A stretch of 32,406 nucleotides of DNA from Amphimedon queenslandica. Lineage: Eukaryota; Porifera; Demospongiae; Haplosclerida; Niphatidae. The position numbers and the translations under genes were made by a program. Shown here piece after piece: positions 22,724 through 32,406 of the stretch. The DNA lies in assembly GCF_000090795.2 (NCBI RefSeq), contig NW_003546323.1, positions 262,073 through 294,478 on the forward strand. Direction: 5' to 3'. The notes beneath the pieces were generated by a model. It was given only the letters and a program-made list of their open reading frames with translations. It was not told the origin of the DNA and ran no database searches. Positions within the stretch are counted from its first letter, which is position 1, and every line of letters starts with the position of its first letter.

Positions 22724-24556
22724 ATGATGAAGGGGTCGGTATACCTTATACTCGCTCTTATAAGTCTCTCTTTTCTCCTGGTCACTAAAGTTGGAGCTCA
22801 AGCCATTATTCAAGGATGCCTTTTTCCTGATTCCGGAGATGTTGCCTTTGTCCTCAATGATGCTCTTGACATCATTGCTGGGACTGACACCAACTCTGAG
22901 CTATACGATCACACCATCTCTTGTCTCGCTGTATCAAGGACAGTGAATAGATTCCGACTTGCTACAGCAGTGGTTAACTTCACTTCTGATTCAGATGCAC
23001 TCTCATCTATAGGCTGCCCTGCCAACACTCCTTGTCTTAGTTTCCTTGAGATGGCTTGCAATGATGCCAATGATAGATGGGAACGCAATCAGATTTTTGC
23101 AACTTTAAGTTTTACGAAAGACGGTAATGAGTCTCTTAGTGTTACCTTGCGAACTGATTGTGGTAACTGTGGAATTGAGAGTTCCATACCTCAGGGAGCT
23201 AATCCGATATTTGATCCAAAGACTCACTGCTTCCGTAAGTACTTGACAAAGAGGAGAGGGAGGGAATATCCAATTATTATGTTTGCCATTGACTAATGAT
23301 ACTAATTGAACTAAATATTTAATTTATAAGCTCCTTTTTAAATGAACTTTACTCTTTGAACCTCCTCAGGTTGCAACAGTCTTTGTCTTATTGATGGTTT
23401 CAGACAGTGCTTTGGTCTAGTTGAGACAAACTGTTGCAATTTCTATGAAGAAGGAGTGTGTATTGATCAATGCAGCGACAGGAGGATTACTGTATCAGAG
23501 ACTAACTTCACTTGTGTATGCAACAACAGTTTTACTGGACGTAATTGTGATGGTAAGAAGTTTACATTAGTTTACATCAACTAGTCCTTATTGTGTTCAT
23601 AATCAGCTTATGCTGCCATACCTGATGACTAATATTGTACTTAATAAGCTAATAATACGAGCAATTACTGTAGCACACCTCTCACTGCATGGACTCATGC
23701 TTATTATTATTATCATTATCATTATTATTGTCAGCTTACAATGAATGAGTGGGTCTATTTTGTTTGGTTTATTTGCTCTGAAGTATTATTGTGTTGCCAA
23801 GTCCCTCCACTCTTCTCTCATGTGATTTCATGTAGGTGTGTAGCCCTCCCTATAATTGAACTTGTGGAGGCTGCAATCGGTTTCTTAGACAAAGTATAAA
23901 CACAGTTATCATATTTTAAAATGATGTCAGTGTTTTAAGTTTTGAATAGCTGGGGGTATTGTTCATAGACATTGCTATATCTTATGGTCAAAATATACTT
24001 AAGAAACTCCTTTAATGTCATTAACTTATTATCTTTTGATCTTTTAGTATGTAACATAACCTGTGGTCCAAATGGTGTGAAGAATACTGAATATTGTATC
24101 TGTGACTGCTCTCCTGGGTTCACTGGTGATAGGTGTGAGATTGACATTGATGAATGCCAAAGTGTCAACTGCAGAAACAATGGAACCTGTAATAACTTGG
24201 TCAACAACTTCAGGTGTGACTGTATATCAGGGTTTGGTGGAAGATTCTGTGAGAATGACATTAACGAGTGTGAAACTGTCAGCTGTAACAACGGAACTTG
24301 TATGAACCTGATTGGTGGTTTTAAGTGTGACTGTAATCCTGGCTTTACCGGAATGTTCTGTAATGTCACCATTAATATCTGTATTGAAGAAATGCCTTGT
24401 CTTAATGGAGGTACCTGTCTTCCTCAAGTTAATAATTATACTTGTGATTGTGCTCGGAACTTTACCGGACGAAACTGCAGTCGATGTGAAGCGCCTTTCA
24501 TATTATCCAATCAAAGTTGTGGTAAGGATGAACTTTTACAAATTAATATCTTGTGA

Positions 24557-24641
<85 letters not shown>

Positions 24642-26694
24642 GCTTTGCCTTGTGATATTGCTAATCCATGTCAAAATGGAGGTACATGTTCAAACCTAAT
24701 GGATGGTACCGTTACATGTAATTGTATATTAAACTTCACTGGACCAACCTGCAATATTCCACCACAGACAGTATGCAATCCTAATCCTTGTTTGAACAAT
24801 GGTACCTGTACCAGCTCTGGTGGCCGGTTCCAATGTTCATGTCCTCCAAACTTCAGCGGAGACAGGTGTCAGAACTGTGACATAAAGAACTGTCGGACTT
24901 GCTCTGCCATTGATAACATTTGTACTACTTGTGCTGACGGCTTTGTACCTGCTAATGCAACTACTGGAGGCTGTGGTAAGTATTGATACATTAATATTTA
25001 GAATTATAAATGTATTTTTTATTTTTTATAATTATAGCTAAAGACCTTTCTCAGTGCTTTGCCCAGGACGGTGAGTTATGTCTTTCATGTAATGAATCTC
25101 AATATAGTGGCATGTCCTTTTGGCTGTAGCTAGCATATTCTGATAATTGGTTCACTTATGAATCATCTAAACAATCCAATAACTAATAATGCACACTCAC
25201 TTAGACTCCAGCCAATACACAATTAGGAGTGGCCACTCATAAAGGATGAGGTGTATTGCCTTCAGTGGGTGGAATCAATTGATGGCGTACACCTGGTATC
25301 ACTCAAGCATGAACTGCTGTTCAAATATAGACACTGTTTATATTACTGACTGCCTGTGTACGTAGCCATACCCTAACACTCACACAAATAGCGAGACATA
25401 AGAAGTGAATGGATTTTCAAGTTGTTCAAAACTTGGGCCTAAGACCCTATACTATAGTACAGGGTATTGAGACAAAAATCACAAGGAGAAATTTCTCAAA
25501 TTTTATACTTTCCCTGATACATATACATGTTTTTTATGTTATGTAGGAAGTTTGAGCTAATTCTGATCAAATTTGAATTTTTTATGAATTTTAAAAAGTT
25601 GCTCCAAATGCCATGTACCCTATTGTAGACACTGTGTGTACAAATGAAATCAAATACTACATTCTATAGGATCCACTCCCTTTGGAAATATTTGTGTACA
25701 TGTCTACCAGGAGTTATTCTTAGTATCGTAATAATCTATAATCTTTAATCCACCTGCTCTATATACTACCCACACACACACACCCTCTGCTCATAGTAAA
25801 CTAAACCCACCTACTCAATCCTTTTACACAAACAAGACCTCACTCCAATAAACAAGTTTATACATGCACATATATGTATCATGGCAAAGAGAGAGAGGGG
25901 GAGGGAGAGAGGGGGAGGGAGAGAGAGAGAGGGTGTAATTCTCTTATTTATATGTATTCTCAGATCAACACTGCCTTTGTGTAGTATCTATGGCTGCTAT
26001 ACAACTGTCATAATAGCAGCCATAGAATATATACTGTCTTTAAAGCAAGGATTATAATGTATTTCATCTCACTAGATCCTCCATTGTGCAAATGGATGAC
26101 AGTGACCAGTGCCTGCTGCTACACTGACATATGTACTAAAGAATCCAGCAACAAGAACCAATACAGCAGTTACAGGAGGGACTTTAAGTGTTTTGAAAGT
26201 TTTCATAATAACTGGAAAAGACGGGCAGAGGGTTTTGGGTTTTTTTTTCCAAGAATTAATGACGAAGCTAATTCCTTGAAACACAATAGCTTAAGTCGTA
26301 AGTACAATATAGTGCTGACTATGTACGCATTAGCATTTAAATTTATGATTTTAAATTCAATCTTTTTCATTTTTAAAGGTCTGCTTGAAGATTGGCGTGA
26401 AGGTCTTGAAGATTCACTTAAGAGTTTGCGGCTGTGGGTCAATTACTTGAGGAGGAGATTGCCTGATGTGACCATACCACCTGTACCCACTCTTGAAACC
26501 AGTGAGGGACTATGAATATGATTATCTTAATTAGATACCTTGTATTGTGTTATTAATTATTATTTTATTTTATTTTATTTTATTTTACAACAGGGACTGC
26601 CGATGCTAATGCCTTATATAAAGAGTATACTGAGTACTGGTACAACGTTGTTAACATTTTCAACAATAACATCATTCCTCTCTACAGCCAGTGA
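22724..26694 (+). CDS. EGF-cluster gene B: secreted multi-EGF protein
   Basis: Eight exons (22724-23234, 23370-23552, 24048-24521, 24643-24975, 25038-25070, 26076-26297, 26379-26501, 26594-26694), all phase 1, give 659 residues. The layout is that of gene A: signal peptide (YLILALISLSFLLVTKVGAQ), N-terminal domain ending TDCGNC, a module with TNCCNF ending in NFTC, and about seven EGF repeats. Several repeats start DIDEC or DINEC and carry CxNxxxxFxC, so some may bind calcium and be Asx-hydroxylated. The Cys-rich CDIKNCRTC/CTTCADGF stretch, a 33-nt exon as in A, and a helical tail (LLEDWREGLEDSLKSLRLW, ALYKEYTEYWY) follow. Intron 24522-24642 is almost wholly a CT microsatellite. Intron 25071-26075 holds a CTATAG repeat. 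Function is unknown. Confidence 0.85.
24555..24642. repeat. Long CT microsatellite forming a 3' splice site tract
   Basis: More than 40 uninterrupted CT units fill the gene B intron 24522-24642 up to the AG at 24641-24642. Confidence 0.95.
25400..25625 (+). repeat. CTATAG-hairpin repeat in gene B
   Basis: A single diverged unit. The core CCCTATACTATAGTACAGGG (one changed base) is at 25445-25464, followed by TGATACATATACATG and GAAGTTTGAGCTAATTCTGA. It is in sense orientation in intron 25071-26075. Confidence 0.85.
25987..26026. repeat. Perfect 14-bp inverted repeat
   Basis: TCTATGGCTGCTAT at 25987-26000 is matched by its exact complement ATAGCAGCCATAGA at 26013-26026 across a 12-nt loop. 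It lies about 50 nt before the 3' splice site of the intron ending at 26075 in gene B. Confidence 0.8.
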
Positions 26695-27045
26695 AGCTAT
26701 TACTACAGTATATCATTAACATTCATGATGCTGCTACCATTATTCATTATTATTGTCACTATACTACTCATGGTGTTCACTGCTGGTATATATTGAACTA
26801 GTTAATAAACACTCTCTTAATCATAATCATTTTAATCATTTTATTGAATATATGCAACAGTTAAGTTTATCAGTATGTACATGTCTGTGTCATCATTTTA
26901 ATAATCAGTTTCATGATTTGAGACGTATTGTATTGTTAAAGAGGGTGGGGTATAGTGCGTGAATATCATTGGACTCCTTAGCAACCAGTGTATCTCCTTA
27001 GCAACCAGTGTATGTTCTTCACTGCTGCACTTGAAGCACTTCAAC
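26695..27045. other. Spacer between EGF genes B and C; copied upstream of gene D
   Basis: No gene is seen. The part from about 26830 to 27045 is closely similar to about 30385-30614 upstream of gene D, so both probably carry the same promoter. A local direct repeat (CTCCTTAGCAACCAGTGTAT, twice) lies at about 26972-27013. Confidence 0.7.
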
Positions 27046-29522
27046 ATGATTAGGATAATTATACTCCTCTTCATTGCTGGTTGTATTTCATTCTCAACTG
27101 CTCAAGATTGTCCTCTACCAACAATAGCTGAGATAGAGACTGTATTGCCTCCTTTACTAATCATTGCTGATGGTAACCAGATGTACTCTCCTAATGTAAC
27201 TGAAGGATCAGTTCAATATGTCTGTCTAGCCCAAGGGAGCATGATTGATACTTATGAAGCCATAGCTCTTATAGCTAACTTTACTCGTAACCCAGGAGAA
27301 ACTGAACGAACTAGGATATTTGATATGGAGTGTATGAGTGGTACATGGACTGGAAGGACTGGTAGTTTAGATCCTCCTCCTGCTAGTGTTGTTGGTGTTC
27401 CTCCAAGAACTGATTGTTATCGGTGCCGGGAAGGGTTTGGTGGAGATACTAGATGTAGATGTAAGCCAACTAAGAAATAAATAATAATATTTTGGTATCC
27501 ATGCATTTAGCATGTGACAGTGCTTGTAATTCTGGATTGATGAGGTGTACTGGACCAGATGCTACTGATTGTTGTTTAGTGTTTAGTAAAGATGGTGAGT
27601 GTGCTCTTGACTGTACATCATCTGGTCCTAACTATTATGCTGAAGAAACTACTAACTTCACTTGCAGTAAGGAATGAGTATACACTGATACTCAATACTA
27701 TATCATGTTTATAGCTTGTAATCTAACCTGTCCTGATGGTTATACTGTTAATTCTAATTGTACTGGCTGTGATTTCAATAGCACCTGTGATAGAGACAGT
27801 CCATGTATGAATGGAGGAGAGTGTATACAGTATTCACCTCCTGATAATTATACTTGTGATTGTACTGGCACTGGATACCAGGGAGACAACTGTACTGGTG
27901 AGTTTTAATATAGTGCTGTTTTTAAGATAAATTAATTTTAATGAATAGTATCTCCTTGTGATTCTAATCCTTGTGAAAATGGAGCTACTTGCATGGATCA
28001 AGTAGCTGATTACACTTGCAATTGTATGGAAGGTTACACTGGAAAGAACTGCTCCATAGACATAGATGATTGTGATTCTAATCCTTGTGAAAATGGAGCT
28101 ACATGCATGGATCAAGTAGCTGATTACACTTGCAATTGTATGGAAGGTTACACAGGAAAGAACTGCTCCATAGACATAGATGATTGTGATTCTAATCCTT
28201 GTGAAAATGGAGCTACTTGTAACGATGAAGTAGCTGGTTACACTTGCAATTGTATGGAAGGTTACACTGGAAAGAACTGCTCCATAGACATAGATGATTG
28301 TGATTCTAATCCTTGTGAAAATGGAGCTACTTGTAACGATGAAGTAGCTGGTTATACTTGTGATTGTATCGATGGTTTCACTGGAGCAAATTGCTCTGTG
28401 AACATAAACGATTGTAGTCCTAATCCTTGTAAAAATGGAGGTACCTGTATTGATGGAGTTGCTGGTTATTCCTGTGAATGTCAAGGGTCTTGGGTTGGTG
28501 ACAACTGCACAATGTGTTCACTAGAGAGTTGCCTGGTTTGTTCCAGTGCTCCTGACCAGTGCAGCACATGTATTGTGGGATATCTACTGAGAGACAATAT
28601 CTGCAGTAAGTATTGTGATCATCATATTATCATTAATTATTGTTTTAACAGTAAGAGATGACTGTATTAGTGACTGTAACAATGAGAATAGTGAGTTATT
28701 ACTACTATAAAGTGTAATGATTATTATAATGTGATGTAGATGAATATCAGTTTAGACTCTGTCAGTTTTATTGTTCACTCAAGAGATGGAGACAAGTAGC
28801 ACTGAACCATGGTCTTAATGTGCCAGCCATTAAAGAAAGGGTAAGCAGACAATTTGAATAAATCTGTAGAGTTAGTATTTTGTGAAAAGAATAAAGAACT
28901 ATTGTTTGAAGAACAATGGAAGGAAGCTTTACAAGAGCAGAGGAAGTTGCAATATTTTTGGTTGCAGGAAGCACAAAAAAGAGGATTAGCAGTCACTGAA
29001 CAAATGACATCAAACACTGATGGTATAACAAATATAAATAATAATAATAATAATAATAATAATACTAATGATAATTATTATTATAATGATAGATTTACAA
29101 GGAGACTGGTATGAGAGTATCAGTGATGGAATAGGTTATCAGCAAAACTGGCAGAATGATGCTAGATCACTGAGACCATCAGCAACTGTAGGAGACTTTA
29201 ACAATATAGACACCAACCAACCATCAGGTATGCATATGTATCAGTTGAATAGCTCAAATAATGCATAAATTGTACTGGAAAAAAGAAAAAATTGACCTTT
29301 GTAATTATAATGATCATTGTTTACTTTCTGTTCCTGTTCACACTTCAGTTCACACCTCAAGGTGTTAACAAGGTGTCCAAAACAACTTGTAGAAATTACA
29401 AAATATTTTAATATTATTTTTATGCTGCAGGAGGAGCAGATGCTGATGAGTTAAGTGCTACATACAATGAATACATGAGGAATTGGCATGAGGACTTAAT
29501 GTTTTATGAGGAAGAGTTTTAA
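27046..29522 (+). CDS. EGF-cluster gene C: secreted multi-EGF protein
   Basis: Nine exons (27046-27460, 27511-27666, 27715-27897, 27949-28605, 28652-28690, 28740-28840, 28872-29022, 29093-29227, 29431-29522) give 642 residues. The start is the Met opening the signal peptide ([20 protein letters not shown]); the frame is open 87 nt further upstream. The N-terminal domain ends TDCYRC, and the next module has TDCCLV and ends TNFTC. One diverged EGF is followed by five EGF repeats in one exon; the first four are near-identical 114-bp units (DDCDSNPCENGATC). They carry the Asx-hydroxylation pattern CxDxxxxYxCxC and a DIDDC calcium-type start. The Cys-rich linker, a 39-nt exon and a charged tail (RLCQFYCSLKRW, ADELSATYNEYMRNWHEDL) match A and B. 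The model needs a 31-nt intron (28841-28871) that A and B lack, so this copy may be damaged. Confidence 0.8.
29035..29065. repeat. AAT microsatellite in a gene C intron
   Basis: A short AATAAT tract within the intron 29023-29092. Confidence 0.85.
29327..29392. repeat. Dispersed CACCTCAAGGTG element
   Basis: This stretch of the gene C intron 29228-29430 repeats most of about 6746-6805 (TTCACACCTCAAGGTGTTAA, then AACAACTTGT). It has a small ACACCT/AGGTGT inverted repeat. Its full limits are not clear. Confidence 0.65.
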
Positions 29523-29649
29523 ATCAAAAGAAATATAAAGACTTTAACATGATAATAGAGAGAAAGGATAAATATTTCAATTTTTATTGCATAAAATTAC
29601 ACTTACATTACATACACCTTGAAAATACTTAACAATAATAATGCTAGTT

Positions 29650-29651
<2 letters not shown>

Positions 29652-29689
<38 letters not shown>

Positions 29690-29692
29690 TAA
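29652..29692. repeat. AAT microsatellite between gene C and the Rab fragment
   Basis: An AATAAT tract in the short spacer 29523-29709, which holds nothing else recognisable. Confidence 0.85.
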
Positions 29693-29709
29693 GTATTAAT
29701 AAGTGTTAA

Positions 29710-30234
29710 TCAATTCTTGCAGCAGCCTGATTGAGATGGCTGTGTGCTAGCAGGTGGAGGATTATCAAGTCGTATTGTAGAATCAGGTCGTGCCCTACTA
29801 CTTCCGCGTCGATTCTTCTCCGAACCATCCCCTCCACCCGGAGTGACACCTGACTTCTGCAGCTGTATGAGTACAATCCTCTCTATGTACTGGAAGAGGT
29901 CAGTCACCCCAGCCCCTGTCTTTGAGCTGGTTTCAAAGTAAGACTCATGGCTTTGAACTTTGACAAGGAACGTATTTGGGTTTGACCTCAGGGCTCTCTC
30001 CAGCTGTCTCTGGTGCTGACGGACTGCCAGGGACTTTCCTTCAGAGGAACCAATCTCTCTTCCTTTGCTGTTTATAAGGTCCAGTTTGGTTCCCACGACA
30101 ACAGTAAAGCAGGTGGGGGCTTGTTCCTCAAGGAGTGGAATGAATACTTGTTCTAGTTTTTCTAAAGACGATTTCTAACTGAATTCTTAGTGAGGTCAAT
30201 TGCCAGAATGGCCACATGAGCACCATGGCAATAG
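29710..30234 (-). pseudogene. 3' half of a Rab20-like GTPase gene, truncated and frameshifted
   Basis: The - strand encodes the C-terminal half of a Rab GTPase. It has YCHGAHVAILAIDLTKNS (the region after switch II), the guanine-specificity motif TKLD (G4), ETSSK (G5), a long hydrophilic tail, and SGCCKN with a di-cysteine prenylation site. Spacing and the SGCC end resemble Rab20, but that assignment is tentative. Two defects are seen. Near 30175 the frame carrying KNS runs into TAG, and the frame of SLEKLEQVFIPLLEE begins one base out; no plausible intron fits. Upstream of about 30231 no Rab sequence is found: the P-loop and switch exons are missing, and the DNA instead matches a gene B intron. 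I read it as a relic cut by the EGF-gene duplication. Confidence 0.68.
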
Positions 30235-30614
30235 TAAACTAAACCCACCTACTCAATCCTTTCAGTTACACAAACAAGAACTCACATTGCAGTGAGCTAC
30301 TCATAAACAATTTTATACATGCACCATGTACATATATGCATCAGGAGGAAGAGAGAGAGAGGGTCTAATTCTTTTATTTATATGTATTTTAATCATTTTA
30401 TTGAATATATGGAACAGTTAAGGTTATCAGTGCAGTATGTAAATGTATGTGTCATCATTTTTATAATCAGTTTCATCATTCATGATTTGAGATGTATTGT
30501 CTAATGTTAAGAGGGTGGGGTAGTATGTGTGAATATCATTGGACTCCTTAGCAACCAATGTATCTCCTTAGCTGCAGTGTATCTTCTTCACTGCTGCACT
30601 TGAAACACTTCAAC
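30235..30614. other. Composite duplicated spacer upstream of gene D
   Basis: About 30231-30375 resembles gene B intron sequence at about 25795-25950 (ATAGTAAACTAAACCCACCT), including a GA tract. About 30385-30614 resembles the upstream region of gene C (26830-27045). The two source pieces are not adjacent in B and C, so this is a composite or deleted copy. It presumably includes the gene D promoter. Confidence 0.75.
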
Positions 30615-32406
30615 ATGATTAGGATAGTTACACTCCTCTTTATTGCTGGTTGTATTTCATTCTCAACTGCTCAAGATTGTGCTTTACCAACAATAGCTGA
30701 GATAGAGGCTGTATTGCCTCCTTTACTAATCATTGCTGATGGTAACCAGGTGTACTCTCCTAATGTAACTGAAGGATCAGTTCAATATGTCTGTCAAGCT
30801 CAAGGGGACACTATCAATACTTATCAAGCCATAGCTCTTATAGCTACATTCACTCCTAACCCAGGAGAACCTGAACAAACCAGGATACTTGATATGGAGT
30901 GTAACAGTGGTACATGGAGTGGAAGGACTGGTAGTTTGGATCCTCCTCCTGCCAGTGTTGTTGGTGTTCCTCCAAGAACTGATTGTTATCGGTGTCGGGA
31001 AGGATTTGGTGGAGATACTAGATGTAGAGGTATAGAAGCTAATTAAAAAAATTAATAATAATAGTTTGGTATTCATTTAGCATGTAACAATGCTTGTAAT
31101 TCTGGACTGATGAGGTGCACTGGATCAGGCTCTGGTGATTGTTGTTTAGTGTTTAGTAAAGATGGTGAGTGTGCTCCTGACTGTACATCATCAGGTCCTA
31201 ACTATTATGCTGATAACACTACTAACTTCAATTGCAGTAAGGAATAATTATTTAATGTATACACTGATATAATAATTATTAATAAATAGAATCTCCATGT
31301 GACTCAAACCCTTGTCAAAATGGAGGTGCCTGTATTGATGATGTAGCTGGTTATGTCTGCAATTGTACTGAAGGATTTAATGGAACAGACTGCTCCAATA
31401 ACATAGACGACTGTAATCCTAATCCTTGTCAAAATGGAGGTACCTGTATTGATGAAGTAGCTGGTTATACTTGCAATTGTACTGAAGGATTTAATGGAAC
31501 AAACTGCTCCAATAAGATAGACGATTGTAGTCCTAATCCTTGTCAAAATGGAGGTACCTGTATTGATGAAGTAGCTGGTTATACTTGCAATTGTACTGAA
31601 GGATTTAATGGAACAAACTGCTCCAATAACATAGACGACTGTAATCCTAATCCTTGTCAAAATGGAGGTACCTGTATTGATGAAGTAGCTGGTTATACTT
31701 GCAATTGTACTGAAGGATTTAATGGAACAAACTGCTCCAATAAGATAGACGATTGTAGTCCTAATCCTTGTCAAAATGGAGGTACCTGTATTGATGAAGT
31801 AGCTGGTTATACTTGCAATTGTACTGAAGGATTTAATGGAACAAACTGCTCCAATAACATAGACGATTGTAGTCCTAATCCTTGTCAAAATGGAGGTACC
31901 TGTATTGATGGAGTAGCTGGTTATACTTGCAATTGTACTGAAGGATTCAATGGAACAAACTGCTCCAATAACATAGACGACTGTAATCCTAATCCTTGTC
32001 AAAATGGAGGTACCTGTATTGATGAAGTAGCTGGTTATACTTGCAATTGTACTGAAGGATTCAATGGAACAGACTGCTCCAATAACATAGACGACTGTAA
32101 TCCTAATCCTTGTCAAAATGGAGGTACCTGTATTGATGAAGTAGCTGGTTATACTTGCAATTGTACTGAAGGATTTAATGGAACAAACTGCTCCAATAAG
32201 ATAGACGATTGTAGTCCTAATCCTTGTCAAAATGGAGGTACCTGTATTGATGAAGTAGCTGGTTATACTTGCAATTGTACTGAAGGATTTAATGGAACAA
32301 ACTGCTCCAATAACATAGACGATTGTAGTCCTAATCCTTGTCAAAATGGAGGTACCTGTATTGATGGAGTAGCTGGTTATACTTGCAATTGTACTGAAGG
32401 ATTTAA
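30615..32406 (+). CDS. EGF-cluster gene D: multi-EGF paralogue of C, cut by window end
   Basis: Three exons are visible: 30615-31029 (415 nt, same size as C exon 1), 31081-31236 (156 nt, same as C exon 2) and 31290 to the window end. The signal peptide ([20 protein letters not shown]), the domain ending TDCYRC and the Cys module with GDCCLV are very close to C. The 183-nt third exon of C is absent, and the EGF exon follows directly. That exon is at least 1117 nt long and holds about 9.8 EGF units of 38 residues ([38 protein letters not shown]). Each has six Cys, the CxDxxxxYxCxC hydroxylation pattern and three possible N-glycosylation sequons. The C-terminal part lies outside the window. Function is unknown. 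Confidence 0.85.
31290..32406 (+). repeat. 114-bp EGF-coding tandem array
   Basis: Nearly ten head-to-tail units of exactly 114 bp. Units differ at a few sites: CNP or CSP at the start, IDE or IDG in the middle, SNN or SNK at the end, TN or TD before the fifth-sixth Cys region. The array continues past the window. Confidence 0.95.

Noticed and set aside
27834..28484. Antisense open frame of 216 codons opposite the gene C EGF exon
   Set aside because: Same cause as in gene D: periodic 114-bp coding units. The sense strand has Cys spacing and correct exon phases.
30170..30195. An 18-nt GT-AG intron explaining the Rab frameshift
   Set aside because: GTTAGA to TTTAG is far too short for an intron, and its removal does not restore the downstream frame.
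31304..32344. Long antisense open frame of 346 codons opposite gene D
   Set aside because: It is a shadow of the 114-bp coding array: a unit of 38 whole codons keeps any stop-free antisense frame open. It has no signal or independent splice structure.
31290..32406. CRISPR array or satellite DNA
   Set aside because: The regular 114-bp repeats have no variable spacers and encode EGF domains in an open frame that continues from spliced upstream exons.

Overview
This window reads as nuclear DNA from an early-branching animal, most likely a demosponge of the Amphimedon type. That is an inference from three things: gene-dense AT-rich sequence with many 50-100 nt GT-AG introns; clear animal orthologues (CtIP/RBBP8, DCAF5, MRPS7, P5C reductase); and secreted multi-EGF and beta-helix/membrane proteins of a sponge-like style. 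I saw no bacterial operon, tRNA, rRNA or CRISPR array. Gene spans below run from start codon to stop codon and include introns; exon borders were placed by hand from GT/AG sites and reading-frame phase.

Left part (1-9138), housekeeping genes. A coiled-coil gene (+, 5' end missing) converges on a LisH-WD40 gene (-). The latter is head-to-head, 110 bp apart, with an RBBP8/CtIP orthologue (+), which in turn converges on a P5C reductase gene (-). Middle (9571-14493): two single-exon genes diverge from a 273-bp spacer, a secreted TIM-barrel glycosidase-like protein (-) and an 1174-residue beta-helix plus multi-pass membrane protein (+). The latter ends 18 bp from the stop codon of DCAF5 (-, 11 exons). 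DCAF5 is head-to-head, 44 bp apart, with MRPS7 (+), which appears to contain an 8-nt microexon.

Right part (19539-32406): a tandem cluster of four secreted multi-EGF paralogues, called A to D here, all on the + strand. A, B and C share one architecture: signal peptide, a Cys domain ending in TDCxxC, a second Cys module ending in NFTC, EGF repeats, a Cys-rich linker and a Trp/charged C-terminal tail, joined by phase-1 introns. D is cut by the window end. It is a recent copy of C whose EGF exon has grown into an array of at least 9.8 nearly identical 114-bp units with higher-order structure. Between C and D lies the 3' half of a Rab gene, apparently truncated by the duplication and carrying a frameshift.

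A dispersed repeat family with a 177-186 bp unit and a conserved hairpin centred on CTATAG sits in introns of five genes. A 163-bp TA-flanked MITE lies in a DCAF5 intron. CT/GA microsatellites often lie next to splice sites.
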